Assembly (NCBI GenBank): GCA_025200525.1
Contig: CM045762.1
Location: 123,199,752 to 123,263,751, forward strand
Source of the DNA: Camellia lanceoleosa
Taxonomy: Eukaryota > Streptophyta > Magnoliopsida > Ericales > Theaceae
Reading direction: 5' to 3'
Length of the DNA: 64,000 bases
Shown here piece after piece: positions 22,723 through 34,556 of this stretch (position 1 is its first letter; every line of letters starts with the position of its first letter). The notes beneath the pieces are model-generated. The model saw only the letters and a list, made by a program, of their open reading frames with translations. It was not told the origin of the DNA and did no database searches. A program made the translations under genes and the position numbers.

Positions 22723-24871
22723 TGTCATGCCCCTAACACGCCCCTAAAAGGTTCGGGCATAACCCACTTAGAAATAGACAAAATAACCTGTTATAAATGA
22801 TATTCGGGGCCTGAACGGAAGCGTTAAAATAATAGAACAACATGCAGACACATCCATTGAGCTACTACAATTAAGCCAGGACCAAGGCTCGCAATTAAAC
22901 ATATAGTGATCACGCGTCCGAGGTTAAGTTACATACACATTTACAAGTCCAGCCCAGAGTTTGGGCATACAAAATATTAGATACAAACAACCTTGGCCCG
23001 CAAAACATAGATACAAAATGACAAGGACTAGCAAGACTGCCCTAGCAGATGAAGGCTTCTCCAAGTGCCTGGTTGTCCTTAGGTTGACAAAGATACATAA
23101 TAACGAAGCTAAAACTGACCTCCAAGTTGATCTCCTACAGAATCAGATAAAATTTCAGGGTGAGACAAGCTCAGTGAATAATAATACGTAAGCAGTTTAA
23201 TAGCCAACTTTAACCACAATGCATAACAGTGCATTTACAAAAAAAAAAAAAAAAAAAAAAAAAAAATGAAATACAAAAGTGAGTCTGATATGGTTTTATT
23301 TTCAAAACGGCCTTTGGCCTAATGTTACAATTATAATAGAACGGCCTATTGGCCCAAAATTATCAGAACGGCCTTTCGGCTCAGAACAGCCTTGCGGCCC
23401 AGAACATACAGATATGTACGTATATCTTTTCAACATTTCATTTCCATTGAGTTCCAATCAATACATATGCTAATGTCATAACTGACGGAAAACAGAAAGT
23501 TATTATCAGACATTAACGATAAATAAATGTACATTCGATGTACTATTACTCACAACGTTGTGGTGGCGTGCTAGTTCCTTCTGGAGTGTGCCTTGCACAC
23601 AATCATAACTTGTAAATTAGTTCTCTTTCTTCTTAAATTATTGAGGAACCATCCTCTGCCATCATACTTCACATGTATTTATAACCATCTTAAAATCATC
23701 AGAAAAATATTCTAAAAATACCAGAGGGTCAAGCACGCAAAACTGAACAAATACATATTTTTTTTTGAAAATAAGTCCCCCGCTCGAGTGCCAATTTGGC
23801 CGCTCGAGCGTGATGTACAATTCCAACAAAAATGCTGAGAGATCGATTCTTGCGCTCGAGCGGAAATTCCTCCGCTCGAGCGAACAGGGTAATTTTGGAA
23901 AAACTGCTGAGAGGTTAATTTTCCCGCTCGAGCGGCCATGTCCTCCGCTCGAGCGGTCGTGGCTCTGGTTTGGGACAGCTCGTTTTCAATCCAAAATTGG
24001 GCAACAACACTTCATTTTACATGCAATCCAAGGTTAGATTAATGCAATATTTCAACCTAACATCACCATAACATAGATTCTACCTTGAGTATAACCAATT
24101 AAACAAGATTAGAAGCTTTAACAAGTCATCTCTCTCTCAAATTCCATTCTTGGATTCAAGTTCTTCAAGTTCAACAAGCATCACACATGATATTAACATA
24201 ATTCCATGGGATGATGATATAAAACCAAAGATTGAAGTATAATTTCATACAACACTCAATTGAAGTGTCAAAGTAACCAATTGATGAGAAACCCTCATAA
24301 ATCAAACATGTATCATACATGAATCAAACATAAACATAAGTTTCAACCCTTAAGTTGCCATAACAAGAAGAACTTGAGTTTACCTTGAGTTAAATCCCAC
24401 AACTCTAACAATTTTGCCAAGCTTTCTTGTTGAATCACGTTTCCCCCAATTCTTCCTCTCCACTCTCTCTTATTTTCTCCCTAAAGGTCTCACGTTTTTT
24501 ATCTTAGGCTCAAAACAGGACTTAGATATATATATATATATATACAAGTATATAAGCATATAAGACAAAATTCAATCGCTTTATCATGCCGAAACTGAAA
24601 TTTTATAAACGTGTTTAATATTACTAGAAAATTATGCTGAACACATACATGTAGTCAATTTCAGGTAATTAGGCTGTTAAGGCCTCCAATTTTAGGTTCA
24701 AATAATTCAAGTGTGACAAATAATGTTCTTAATCAACAGATAGGATTCCATATGTCCAAGTTTCACTTAATTCAACGTAATTTCACATAGAGTTTCACAA
24801 TATGCATTCAAAAGCACAAAATAGAGGGCTGAAAAGATACCAGAATCATGTACGAGGGTCGGGCTATTACA
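22723..24871 (-). repeat. 5' LTR of the Tekay-like element
   Basis: Carries the promoter for the element. On the minus strand the CTCGAG-type motif block is followed about 100 bp downstream by a TATA-like box, tataaata (23676-23683). An A-run of about 29 lies at 23238-23266, and the 18-bp repeat block is short in this copy. An (AT)n run lies near 24527-24542. Confidence 0.9.
23781..23955 (-). promoter_or_regulatory. Phased CTCGAG motif pairs in the Tekay-like 5' LTR
   Basis: Core positions 23783/23803, 23855/23875 and 23927/23948: three pairs at 20, 20 and 21 bp. The flanks extend the palindrome to CCGCTCGAGCGG in the best copies. Pair-to-pair intervals are about 72 bp. This family is unrelated in LTR sequence to the families at 15225 and 41388, yet has the same motif and pitch. 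Confidence 0.7.
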
Positions 24872-26256
24872 TCCACTCACTTTCTCTCTTAGGTTTCATC
24901 TATTTTTAGGGTGTTTCTACCCTAGGTTCTTTATTAAAAAGATAGAGTGGGTTGAGGACTTTGTTTTAATCTGAACATTTGTGGATTCGGAGCACTTTGG
25001 ATTTCGGGTCAACTTCTCCATTCGAGTTCTTCACTTCGAGGTAGGGATACCTTACTCCATACTATAGGTTTTGTCCGAAGTTTTGGTCATTTTGATATGT
25101 TGGTGTTGTTTGATAATTTTGGAAAAAGCTAGGGTTTAATTTATAATTTAAAAAGCCCTAATTGTTGTGATAAATTAATTCGTATAATTAATTTTGGGAA
25201 AATGGGGAATTTGGTTTAATTCATGAAATTGGAGAATTATGAGATTAAATGGTGTAGTTGGATAATTTAATCACTCACCTATGAAAATGTTGAGTTTATA
25301 TTTGTTGATACATTTATTTCCTGTTTAGAAATAACTGTTTTGGGCTATCGGTGGAGGATAGTCGTTATTGTTGTAGACATTGCATGTTGATTAGGGAAAA
25401 CTGAAACTAATCACATTAAATAAGTCATTGAATATGATGATTGAATTAATACAGCAAATACGTGTATTGATTGAATATTGTGTATGACAAGTGTTTAATA
25501 CATTGTATATGCATATTGTTTGGGAGGAGATAGGGGATGTACTCCATGGTTTGAGGGAAGATAGGGGATGGACTCTCAAACCTGTTTAGGAGGAGAAAGG
25601 GGATGGACTCCATTAGTACAGCAAATATGTGTACTTATTGACTTATGAAAGTGTTTTAGTGAGCCTTAGTCTCATTTGAATTGTTGATATTGGAAGTAAT
25701 GTTAAGGTGAAATGTAGTCTCATTTTGTAATTTGGCCAGGTTCTGAGCCATGTCTGTATAAACGGAAAGTGAAACGTATCATGGACAAAATGGTCATGAA
25801 ACCGTATAGTGATGAAATTGATATTGTTGTGTTAACCATCTATTGAATGCTATTGCTTTAGTCAATTCTTATATTTGGTTTAGTGTATTTTTGCTGGGCT
25901 GTGGCTCACCCTATACGGGAACATCATTTTCAGGTCCAGGTGATATGCTACCTCCAAGGACTTACCTTGGGAGGATTTGGAGTTGAAGACTCTGTTTAGT
26001 TAGTTGTTATTTTGTTTTATTTTGATATTACATGTAAACTCAAGCCAAGGGCTTAATTTGTAGTTGAGTTAGTACTCACATTTTGCATCCAAGTGTTGGC
26101 TTGGAAAGTTGTAAGCCCATAGGGCATTTACTTTCGTTGTTACATGTAATGTCTTTTAAATAAGAATACTCTGATGACTAGATAAATGTTTTATTCTCTT
26201 ATGTTAATGCATGTCAGTGTTACATATGTTATGGGTTTATTTTTGAGGGCGTGACA

Positions 26257-27114
26257 GATTACAAGTATTTTTCTGATTTACAAATTATATTATGTTTCTC
26301 AATTGATATTTTATGAATGAATGAATAATTGTCCATTTTCTAAAATGTAATTATGGTATTCTTAGCATCTATATCTGTTATCAGTTATCTGTTATCAGAG
26401 ATCTTTCTAGGTTCCAACTCTTGGAACTGTTTGTTAAACCTTAATGGTTATCCGTTTGGATTATGCATAATCATTTCTCTGATCTGAATAGGTCTTATAC
26501 GACCATCTGCTCTGTTAGCTAATGGATATACCACGTACACATGATTACAAGTCTGAATATGTATCTGATTATATTATGATCTGAAACTCTGAATTTGAAA
26601 TTTTATATTATGGGAGATTATTCATTAACCCTTTACTTTGTTATTATTTATTAGGCTCTAGCTCACCTTATATATATATGTAGGTGATTAAGCGCAAGAC
26701 CAAGCCTAGAGTTGTCTGTTTGGATTTCTGTTTTACAAAGCCAACCTTTGTGCCTCACGTAGAGGTTCCAGAAATGTCAATTGTCAAGGCTTCATAAGCT
26801 GGGGAGTTAGCCTTTTACTTTGTAATGAAATTGTTTTGAAAAATGGGAACAATGTTTTTGTATGTAGGATTTATCCCTTTATGACGAGATTGGATTGTGT
26901 GTTCTTTTGAATGATTATATGAATATATATGTATATAAATGTGTAAATTTCTTTGTCTCATATAAGTCTGCACAATTCATTGGACGATTTAGTTTAACAT
27001 ATTTGCTTCTACAAACCTCTATAATTATGTGTATGTTTAAGAAGGCTTATGGTAATGTCGGATTATTGACCATTCACTTCACTAATCCCTTCAAGTGGGG
27101 TTGGGTCGTAACAG
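26257..27114 (+). mobile_element. Right part of the old LTR interrupted at 15224/26257
   Basis: Continues the host sequence after the GATTA duplication and ends ...ttgggtcgtaaca at 27114. It contains 'aggctctagctcacctta' (near 26654), a landmark of the 3' half of the other LTRs here. No coding capacity. Family unresolved. Confidence 0.5.
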
Positions 27115-27600
27115 TTTCACAATATGACTAAAAAGAGTGGTGAAACCATATTGGAAGATTGATAATGGTGAAGCTCAAAAGGAAGGACTCTTGCTCTATC
27201 GTATCTTTCTCAGAATTCGGGTGGAGATCAACACCAATGAACCTTTCCCTAAAGGCCTATAGCTAAAAAGGAATCAGGAGGGCAATGATACTTGGATCTC
27301 CTTCAAATATAAGATTTGTTATGATTGTGGCCGCCTAGGTCACGATAAGAATACGTGCAAGTTTATATCCAATGAGCAAGAGAAAGATTCAGGTTATGGC
27401 CCAGAACTGCGATCGAGGATGACCAAGAGTTTAGGTAGCTGGCCAAGAAAATACCGTCGGCCAGTCTAAGGAGTTTGAATCCCAAGCTTAATCCCCCCTA
27501 ATTATCGTCGAAGGAATGTCTCTGAACAGTTTACCCAAACGACGGTAGCGACGGCGTGTGTGGCGACACGTGAAGCTGTCACGCATGACCCATGAGAGAA

Positions 27601-28248
27601 GTGTTAAGATCCTCTAGAGTGTATTCTCTAGAGTGATCTCCTAGAGTGATCCATCCAAGGGCTGAGGCTAAGTCTTACCAAAATGACGTCGTTTTGGTAA
27701 GCAATTTCAAAAATTTTAAAAAAAATTCAGATTTCAAACTCTCTCTCTTCTTTTTCCGTCTCTGTTCATCAATGGAGGAACCAGACTCATCTAACAAACC
27801 CCATCTTCTAATTCCAGATCCAACATCTCCGATCCACTCAACCTAAATTGAACCCATAACCAAAATCACCATAAACATTGCAGCGAAATGACGTGAACCC
27901 ATTTCACGGAGAGACCGAAAATGCAAGATGATGGTGGTGGTGGATTTTGAGTTTGAAATGATGGTGTTAAGAAGCGCAGTGGAGGTGGAGAGTGAAGGAA
28001 CAGAGTGAGCAGTGGTAGATGAAGCCAGAGCAAGGTGTTTGGCAATGGGTGTAGGGGATTTAGGGGTTGTTGTTAGGGGGATTGAGAGGTGGATTGAGGA
28101 GGAGAGAGAGGGGGTGGGAGACATGGATGGGGTGGAGAGATTGGAGGGGAAGTTTGAGGCAAGAAATGTGGAGAAAGAAGGTGCAATCTAGCCATCTGTT
28201 GGGATTGATCTGGGTAGGAGTGGATGATCATGCCACACACAATCAATG

Positions 28249-28283
<35 letters not shown>

Positions 28284-28434
28284 TTCTGTGAAATCTGGAA
28301 TTTTTTTTTTATTTTTAAAATTACTCACCAAAACTTGCATCTCAGCCTTTAGAAGCTGAGTAAGACACGTGGCAGCCATTCATGCATCACTGTAGGAGAT
28401 CAATGTAGGATTTTACTCTAGAGGATCCTTCCCC
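27601..28434. mobile_element. Pack-MULE-like element with 9-bp target duplication
   Basis: Inverted ends GTGTTAAGATCCTCTAGAG and, inward from the right, GGGGAAGGATCCTCTAGAG. Homology continues through 'tgatctccta' and 'gtgat' blocks for about 50 bp. The direct repeat ATGAGAGAA flanks it (27592-27600 and 28435-28443). 834 bp, no transposase. The interior is coding-like and GC-richer than the surroundings, with a leader-like CT-rich segment at 27738-27780 and a (CT)n run at about 28253-28279, suggesting captured gene sequence. Confidence 0.8.
27931..28191 (+). pseudogene. Coding-like segment inside the Pack-MULE-like element
   Basis: An 87-codon frame begins ATG at 27931, has one internal TGA (28006-28008), and ends TAG at 28189-28191. 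The product is charged and helical, with segments such as LRSAVEVESEGTE and GIERWIEEEREGVGD, and looks like part of a coiled-coil protein exon. I do not recognise the donor gene. The opposite strand is also open (27843-28124) but gives a low-complexity Ser/Thr/Pro protein, probably a shadow. Confidence 0.4.
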
Positions 28435-28770
28435 ATGAGAGAATACTAGCACTACCCTAGTCACCACTTACTCCTGTACAGAGTCGTGCACACAATTTCT
28501 AGCTCCTGGCTCAACAGTGACCATTGACACAGCTAGTGACCATTTAATTTTTGTGGATCAGAGACACCTCCTTTAAAAAAGGCTGAACAACCTATCTCTC
28601 ACTCCTCTAAGCTTGATTTAAAAAACCAATCTATTAGCCCAGGCCACGGTTTATCCATATGCAGTTCTGTTTCCACTGGGCCTTCTTATTTTGTGACTGA
28701 ACCCCTAGATATCGCACATGGGAATGAATCCACTGCCTCTTCATCTGGTATGGACCTTACTAACTTAATT

Positions 28771-29421
28771 TTGATATTTTTTTAAATTTTTTTTTTAAAA
28801 AAAAAGATTGTAACATGCTAGTTTGTTAGTAAAGTTATATTACAACTAAAGGGGTCGCCGCTGCTCCATCAACTCAAATTCCTAACATTTCTTTCACTAC
28901 ACCTTAAAATGTGACTACAAGATCACTAATTGAATTTATGAGCCAAGCGCCCATATCTACATCAGTCCACTTGACATACTTGTTTTAAATAATTTTAAAA
29001 GCGCAAACAGGATATGATAAACATTGACTAATCTACATTTTCTTTTAAAAAATACTTTAATTTTGTAAAAAGAGGATCATCTAATATAAAATATAAATAT
29101 ACATGGTGAATTAATATAATATTTAATTTACAATTAATTTCAAAATCTCAATTCAAAAGAATTGGAATCGGGCAAATGCGGGTTGGACAAAAATTTTGGT
29201 GGGTGTATTAAGGAATAGGTGTCGTGTTGTGTCATTTTGAATTCGTTTAGCTCAATACTAGTTTAGCTTGTTCAATATTTTGTGTAATCATATCTTGTCA
29301 TTTTCAGTCCATTTCTTATTCATATCGTATCATATCAAAATATTTCATTACTAACTAAAAATATCAAATGTTTGAAAAAAAAAATTACAAGTTAAATTTA
29401 ATAAAACTAATCTTTATTAAT
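28771..29421. other. AT-rich DNA, no gene seen
   Basis: A T-run/A-run pair occurs at 28775-28806. No terminal repeats or coding signatures recognised. Confidence 0.4.
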
Positions 29422-29430
29422 TAAAATTAT

Positions 29431-29676
29431 GGGAAACACTATGCACAATATGCATCTTATAACTAAAAAAAAAATGACATAATTTCAATTTTTTGAGTCA
29501 TAACTAAAAAAAAAATGTCATAACTAAACACAACACAAGTCATAACTAAAGAACTCATAAGTCATAACTAAAATAATGTCATAACTAAGAAGAAAATTAA
29601 TCATAACTAAAGAAGAAAATGACATAATTAGGGGTATGATACACCCTTTTTAAAATGGTGTATATTACAATTTCCC
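29431..29676. mobile_element. MULE-type MITE with internal GTCATAACTAA repeats
   Basis: Perfect 9-bp duplication TAAAATTAT (29422-29430 and 29677-29685). Termini begin GGGAAACACTATGCAC on the left and GGGAAATTGTAATATAC inward from the right. The interior contains about eight irregularly spaced copies of gtcataactaa or near variants. 246 bp, no coding capacity. Confidence 0.8.
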
Positions 29677-29740
29677 TAAAATTATTCATAAGAATATTTG
29701 ATTTCAACTCAATTTCATTTTTTGAATTTACAAAAATTAT

Positions 29741-32700
29741 TGTGACGCCCCAAATTTTTAGAACATCAAGGGAAATTAAATAAACAAAATGACTTAATAA
29801 ATCAAAAAGTTGACATCTTAATAGGACATTCCAACTCTCATACATAACCAAAGGTTCAAATAACATTAAATAAAAACTTAAAATTATCCAAATAGAACAT
29901 CAAAAGAAATTACAAAGTCCCTAATAGCTAATACAGGAGATGATAAAATTTATTTGACTCTAGTCACAGTTTCAAGTAAGCCAAGGCTCTACGTTAGCGT
30001 CGACTCCATTTCAACTTCAATTATTTCCTTGCCAAAACCTGACATAAAACGCCAAGGCAACAAAACACATGTCATGAGTTTCGCAACACAGTAAGAAAAC
30101 ACAACAACCCTACCTTTCTTTTTAAGAAAAAAATAATGAGATTATAAACATGAGATTACAATAAAGTTCTAAACATAAATTATAATCATTAAAATAATTT
30201 CAATAATTTTAATAAATTAGGTGATGTTCGAAATCTCACCAAAGAGATTTAACTTACCAACCACTAAGTATGGCAACGGTTAATTTGAAACCCCCCATTG
30301 GTCAAATATTCAAGTGTTACCAACCGTAACTACCAGGGATGCCCACGTCCGGAGTTACATACCCAAGTAGTGACATTCGTGATTTGCCTCAAGGAAACAG
30401 TTTGCCTGATGTATGTAACCTCACTGTGTGCTACCAGCACATTCATCCTTATTCCAAAACCAAATACTGAAAATGGTTCAAATAAGTCTCGTGCCATCTT
30501 AAGGTTTCGTGACACAATTTACATGAGAATTCTCAAAACTAGGGCTCACCCTGAACAACCGGTATCAACCGTCAACTCTTAATTTTGTACACTCTTTAAA
30601 ACCAAGACTCACCCTGAACAACTGGTATTAACCATCAACCGTTAATTTCATACACTTCGTTGATCATTTTAATTAATTTTCGTACTAATTAAAAATTAGA
30701 TCATAATCAATATTATACCATTTCAACATAATTTTTAACAGAAAATATCAACACATACGTTCTACAACAATCCATCAATGTTTATAAATTATTGTGAACA
30801 ATTTAATCAAGCCATGGTGTGAAATAATAATTTTAAATACTAAAATAAATCTCAACACAAACATACAGGGACTACTAATTTACAAGATTCAATTAAATAG
30901 ACTAGCTCAATACTTATTTTCAATCCTAATAAACAATTGAAGTAGTAATCTTGATTCTTTATCATTCTGCCTAGAATTTTCAGAATATAATTTTTTGTAG
31001 TTAAAACTATAAATAAATTATTTATGCAATTCAAAAATTCATGTAATTATATGAGATACTCAAAAAACATGTTAGGATCATTTTTCAAAAACAATTTCCT
31101 AAAAATAAGTTATAAATAATTATGTAAAATTTCAAGAAATTTTATGACACAGATTCGTCACATTTTCTTAAAGTAATTCCACACTTAACTTTATAAATCA
31201 ATTCCATAATCTAAAGATTTTTTATTTAGAAAATACCGGATTTTGTTTAATATAGAATTTTTAATAATTTTTCAAATGTGTAGTAAAATCTGTCTACAAT
31301 TTCAGATTTCATTAAAATTTCATATAAATTCGTACAAAACTAGAATAATTGTTAGAAAAATTCTTGGATAAACTAGATATCGTTCTTAACAACTTTCTAG
31401 AAGAGATCATCACAAAATTTTGAGTATAAAATTGTCTAAAATTCGTACAAGTTTCTGGCAGATTGAAGAGTCATATAATCAAATCAAATAAAATCTTCAA
31501 TCATCTCTTTAATGGCACAAACTACACATGCAAGTCTAATTCCAAAATTATACCACGATTTTAAGGCTACTAATAAAAATAACTTTCAAATATTTAATAT
31601 ACAAATCACAAATTTACATACAACTATAAACAAGATTTTATCTCAAGTTTTAGCAATATGAATAGAAATATGAAAATTTAACAATTAAAAAGAATGAGAG
31701 GGTTGAGAGAGTTTTCTTACTATGTTAAGTTGTTAACGATTTATCGTCCGAATTTGATTTATGATTCTAACCGTAAGGTATGACCGTCCTGGCTCCATGA
31801 TCTTCTTGCTGAAATTTCACTTCAATTGGACACGATCTCACCGTTGCTCTTCCATTTGGTTCTCTCATAATTTTCAATTGTCGATCATCGTCTTAGACTC
31901 AGAATTTGCAAGATCTAACCCCAAAAATGGATTCTACACGTCGAAAAACCTAAGATGGTCATCCCCGAAGTCATACAACCACTCAATTAACCCAAATGTA
32001 CTAGGATGCACCATAGAACCATGAGCCGAGAAACGTTGGATAAAATTCAATTCATCTTCTCCCAACAACCGCAACATGCCGAACAGAAAGACCCAGAAAT
32101 TTAGTTTCAATGCCACCAATTCAAATACTTGTATTTTCTTCATCATAACTCCATTTTACCTTATCTTTATGTCATTGTATTTACCTTATGGCCTAGTTTT
32201 TGTTTCACTCCTCACACGCCACGTTCCATCTCTTTTTGCATGCCATCGGATCTCTAAAATTTGACGAAAAATAAGATTTTTTTCCTCTCATCTTGGACTT
32301 TTCTTCGAACCATCTTGCGGATTTCATAACTTTCTTAATTCTTAACGGTTTTACTTCATTCTTTCGCCAATCTCTTCAACTTACTTCGTACTTCATCTTA
32401 CATGACCTATTTTTCTTACTTCTTCCTGGAATGGATGGTTTTGGCATGCCGAAAGTAAGCCGAAAACCAACTTTTAAAATTCAAAATAAACTTCTCCAAC
32501 TTTGTTTCTTTCTTCTCCATCTTCATTCTTCTTCTCTTTTTTCGCCTACAACACGTTGTGAATGGTGGTTCTAAATGATAATGCAATTAAGTGATGGTGG
32601 TGGTGGTGGTGGCGGTTCGACGGTGTGACGGTGGTGGAGAAGTTCGCAGGTTGGTGGTTCGGGTGGTGATAGTATGGGTTAAGGTTGTGGCTATGGAGGT

Positions 32701-33326
32701 CGGCAGGAAGAGGAAAAATAGATATAAAGAAGGAGAAAGGAAGTTTTGAGAATGAGAGGTGGAGAGAAAGAGAGAGAACCGAGAAGGAGAGAGAGATAAA
32801 ACGGACACAGAGAGAGAGAGAGAGAGAGAGATGAAACTGGAAGAGAAGCAAAAGATGCAGAAATGTGAGGAAAAGTTAGGCACAATTTATGGAAAATATG
32901 AGAAAGAGTAAAAGAAAATGAAAAGAAATTAAAAGAATGGGATAAAAGGAAATGGAACACGTGGTACTGCATGTCCACCACATTTTCTTTTGATACAGAA
33001 AATGATTGCACGTGGAAGGTGGGAAGCAAGAAAACATGGTGAGCAAACTCATGGTTTTTTATCAAGTTTTAGTACAGAAAATATTACATTCCTGTGTAAT
33101 TTGATTACAAAAAAAATAGAAAAAAATATAATAAAAATATCATAAGGTTTATAAATTAATATTGAGTAATAATATAAAGTCAAAAATATTTTATTTTATT
33201 TTATTTTGAATAAATTTTTAGTATAAAAATATACAGACTATTAAATGCAAAATATTGTGAATAATTATTTAAAAAAATTAAAAAAATATATATTATTTTT
33301 ATTATATGAAAATACGAAGTTACACA
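29741..33326 (-). mobile_element. Probable solo or truncated LTR, minus orientation
   Basis: The left boundary tgtgacgccccaaatt read on the minus strand is an LTR-type end, ...ggggcgtcaca, like those of the other Gypsy LTRs in this window. There is a local duplication of about 64 bp at 30541-30660 ('gctcaccctgaacaac' twice). The right third is a minus-strand CT-rich leader (plus-strand GGT/GA-rich, 32590-32850) that would follow a promoter. The right end at 33326 (...gttacaca followed by attat, matching attat at 29736-29740) is weak in AT-rich DNA. Open frames here are by-products. No gag or pol. Confidence 0.45.
32590..32850. repeat. GGT-rich and (GA)n low-complexity stretch
   Basis: (GGT)n at about 32595-32615, other GGT-rich DNA to 32700, then GA-rich DNA with a (GA)n run at about 32810-32830. 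This produces long hydrophobic or Ser-rich open frames on the minus strand that I do not regard as genes. Confidence 0.7.
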
Positions 33327-34060
33327 ATTATATCTTATTATTATATTTTTTACTATATTAACTCAAATAATAGACCGAAAATTCATTATCTTCAATTAAA
33401 AACAAAAAGAAAACATATATTATCCTTAAAATGCTATTTTACATATTTTTTAATAAGTTAAATGGAAATACATAAGAGATTAAACAAATGTCATGTCATC
33501 TATGAGTGAAAATAATATTAAAATATGTACCTAATTCTTCATTAAATGAATTATTTGTATCAATTTCGTATTTGTGTAAGTTTGACATATACAGTTATAC
33601 CCCTGATACTATCAAGTCATATCATATACGTATTTGTGTCAAAAAATTATCAACTTCGACCTATTAATTTCATATACAATTCAAGTCATATTAGGGCCCT
33701 ATTTGGGAAGAGGGTTAAAAGTCAAACGTTAGTTTTTAACCATTTTTTAATCATATCACCTCTCATATTGTTTACACATTATTTTTAAAAAATTAGAAAA
33801 TAAATTTTTAATTACTTTCTCAAAACACCCCTAGGTACCGTGTTCAAAATTTTCATCCTTAGGCTTTGTTTGGCATAAACTAAAAAATTTAAAAAGTGAA
33901 AAAGTCACTATTGTATTTAAGACACATCATCTTATTTAAACCATATCACTTCTCTATCATATTATTTCAAACTCAACCTATACTTAACTCATATTTCATA
34001 AAAAATTAAAAAATATACTTATTTAGGACATCTCAAACTACCTCTTAATTAGAAGGGTGC
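33327..34060. other. AT-rich DNA with two MITE-like segments
   Basis: No gene. Two related segments begin 'agggccctatttggga' (near 33693) and 'aggctttgtttggca' (near 33860). Each is followed by a stretch with 'catatcac(c/t)tct' about 70-95 bp later. They resemble a common class of short non-autonomous repeats beginning GGG/GGC-TTTGTTTGG. Ends and duplications were not resolved. Confidence 0.4.
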
Positions 34061-34139
34061 GGCAATTAGAGATCGATAGGCCAAATAATAGCAATTGGAT
34101 CCGGACCATAGCCTAGCCCGGAAAGTATACGTAGGCGCT

Positions 34140-34300
34140 GACGTTAGCAGTCATACTAGTTTTTCCAGCACTCGTCATCCATGATTTCATCATATCTTCC
34201 TTCCTCATTCTCTATATAAGTTTATTTCTCATCATCACACCATCTCCATGCCACTACTACTGCTCTTTCACAATATCTAGAGAGAGAGAGAGAAAAGGAA
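34140..34300 (+). promoter_or_regulatory. Promoter and leader of the aldo-keto reductase gene
   Basis: TATA box tatataag at 34213-34220, then a C/T-rich leader and a (GA)n run (about 34279-34293) just before the ATG at 34301. The spacing is normal for a plant gene, so the promoter seems intact although exon 1 is not. Confidence 0.6.
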
Positions 34301-34556
34301 ATGGAGAAAGTGGGGAGGATGAAGCCGATCACAAGGTCATCCTGAGGTGTCCTTATTTGCCAATCGGCAAAATCCTTCTTGGCAAGGTCTTCACGCTGTT
34401 TGATGCAAATTTATTAAATTGCTTATATCTCTTTCTTTTTTCGTTTCTTCTTTTTCTTTTTATTCTTTTGTTTTTGTTTTTGTTTTTGTTTTTTTCTTTT
34501 TCTTTATATAGTTCTTGCTGTAATTTATGTTCACAATTTATGATGTAAAAATAACT

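Larger units (their letters stand above)
15763..24871 (-). mobile_element. Complete Tekay-like chromovirus (Ty3/Gypsy) retrotransposon
   Basis: 9109 bp, flanked by perfect TCCAC duplications (15758-15762 and 24872-24876). LTRs of about 2.15-2.18 kb start tgtcatgcccctaa and end ggctattaca (tata in the left copy). Minus-strand order: 5' LTR 22723-24871, primer site, gag-pol with integrase and C-terminal chromodomain, polypurine tract, 3' LTR 15763-17944. The LTRs are very similar by eye but differ in repeat number and in scattered transitions, so the insertion is fairly recent. The gag-pol frame has seven stops. Clade call rests on gene order, the chromodomain and LTR size; Reina or CRM clades are less likely. 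Confidence 0.9.
15225..26256 (+). mobile_element. Solo LTR (about 1.9 kb), split by a nested Tekay-like element
   Basis: Starts tatagcgaccccgg (TG of the usual terminus changed to TA) and ends ...gggcgtgaca. It is flanked by perfect 5-bp duplications GATTA (15220-15224 and 26257-26261). Subtracting the nested 9.1-kb element leaves about 1.92 kb, close to the 1903-bp solo LTR at 43693-45595. The two share landmarks such as 'ctatcggtggaggatag' (near 25336) and 'gggctgtggctcaccctat' (near 25892). The left piece 15225-15762 holds the promoter; 24877-26256 is the rest. No internal domain, primer site or polypurine tract belongs to it, so it is a solo LTR left by LTR-LTR recombination. Confidence 0.85.
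27120..28770 (+). pseudogene. LINE (L1-type) ORF1 remnant, split by a Pack-MULE-like element
   Basis: Before the insertion, one frame gives LYRIFLRIRVEINTNEPFP and then WISFKYKICYDCGRLGHDK, ending in Cys. That is the plant L1 ORF1 nucleic-acid chaperone pattern with its CX2CX4HX4C knuckle (about 27315-27360), with a stop between the two blocks. After the element (from 28444) the Ser/Pro-rich tail seems to continue to about 28770. No ORF2 (endonuclease or reverse transcriptase) follows. A dead fragment. Confidence 0.65.

Noticed and set aside
32546..33065. Ser/Leu/Phe-rich minus-strand frames near the (GA)n run
   Set aside because: Overlapping frames in a CT-rich low-complexity leader; no conserved motif.
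33321..33331. attat duplicate as proof of the right end of the 29741 LTR
   Set aside because: A five-base AT word in AT-rich DNA is expected by chance; kept only as a weak boundary suggestion.
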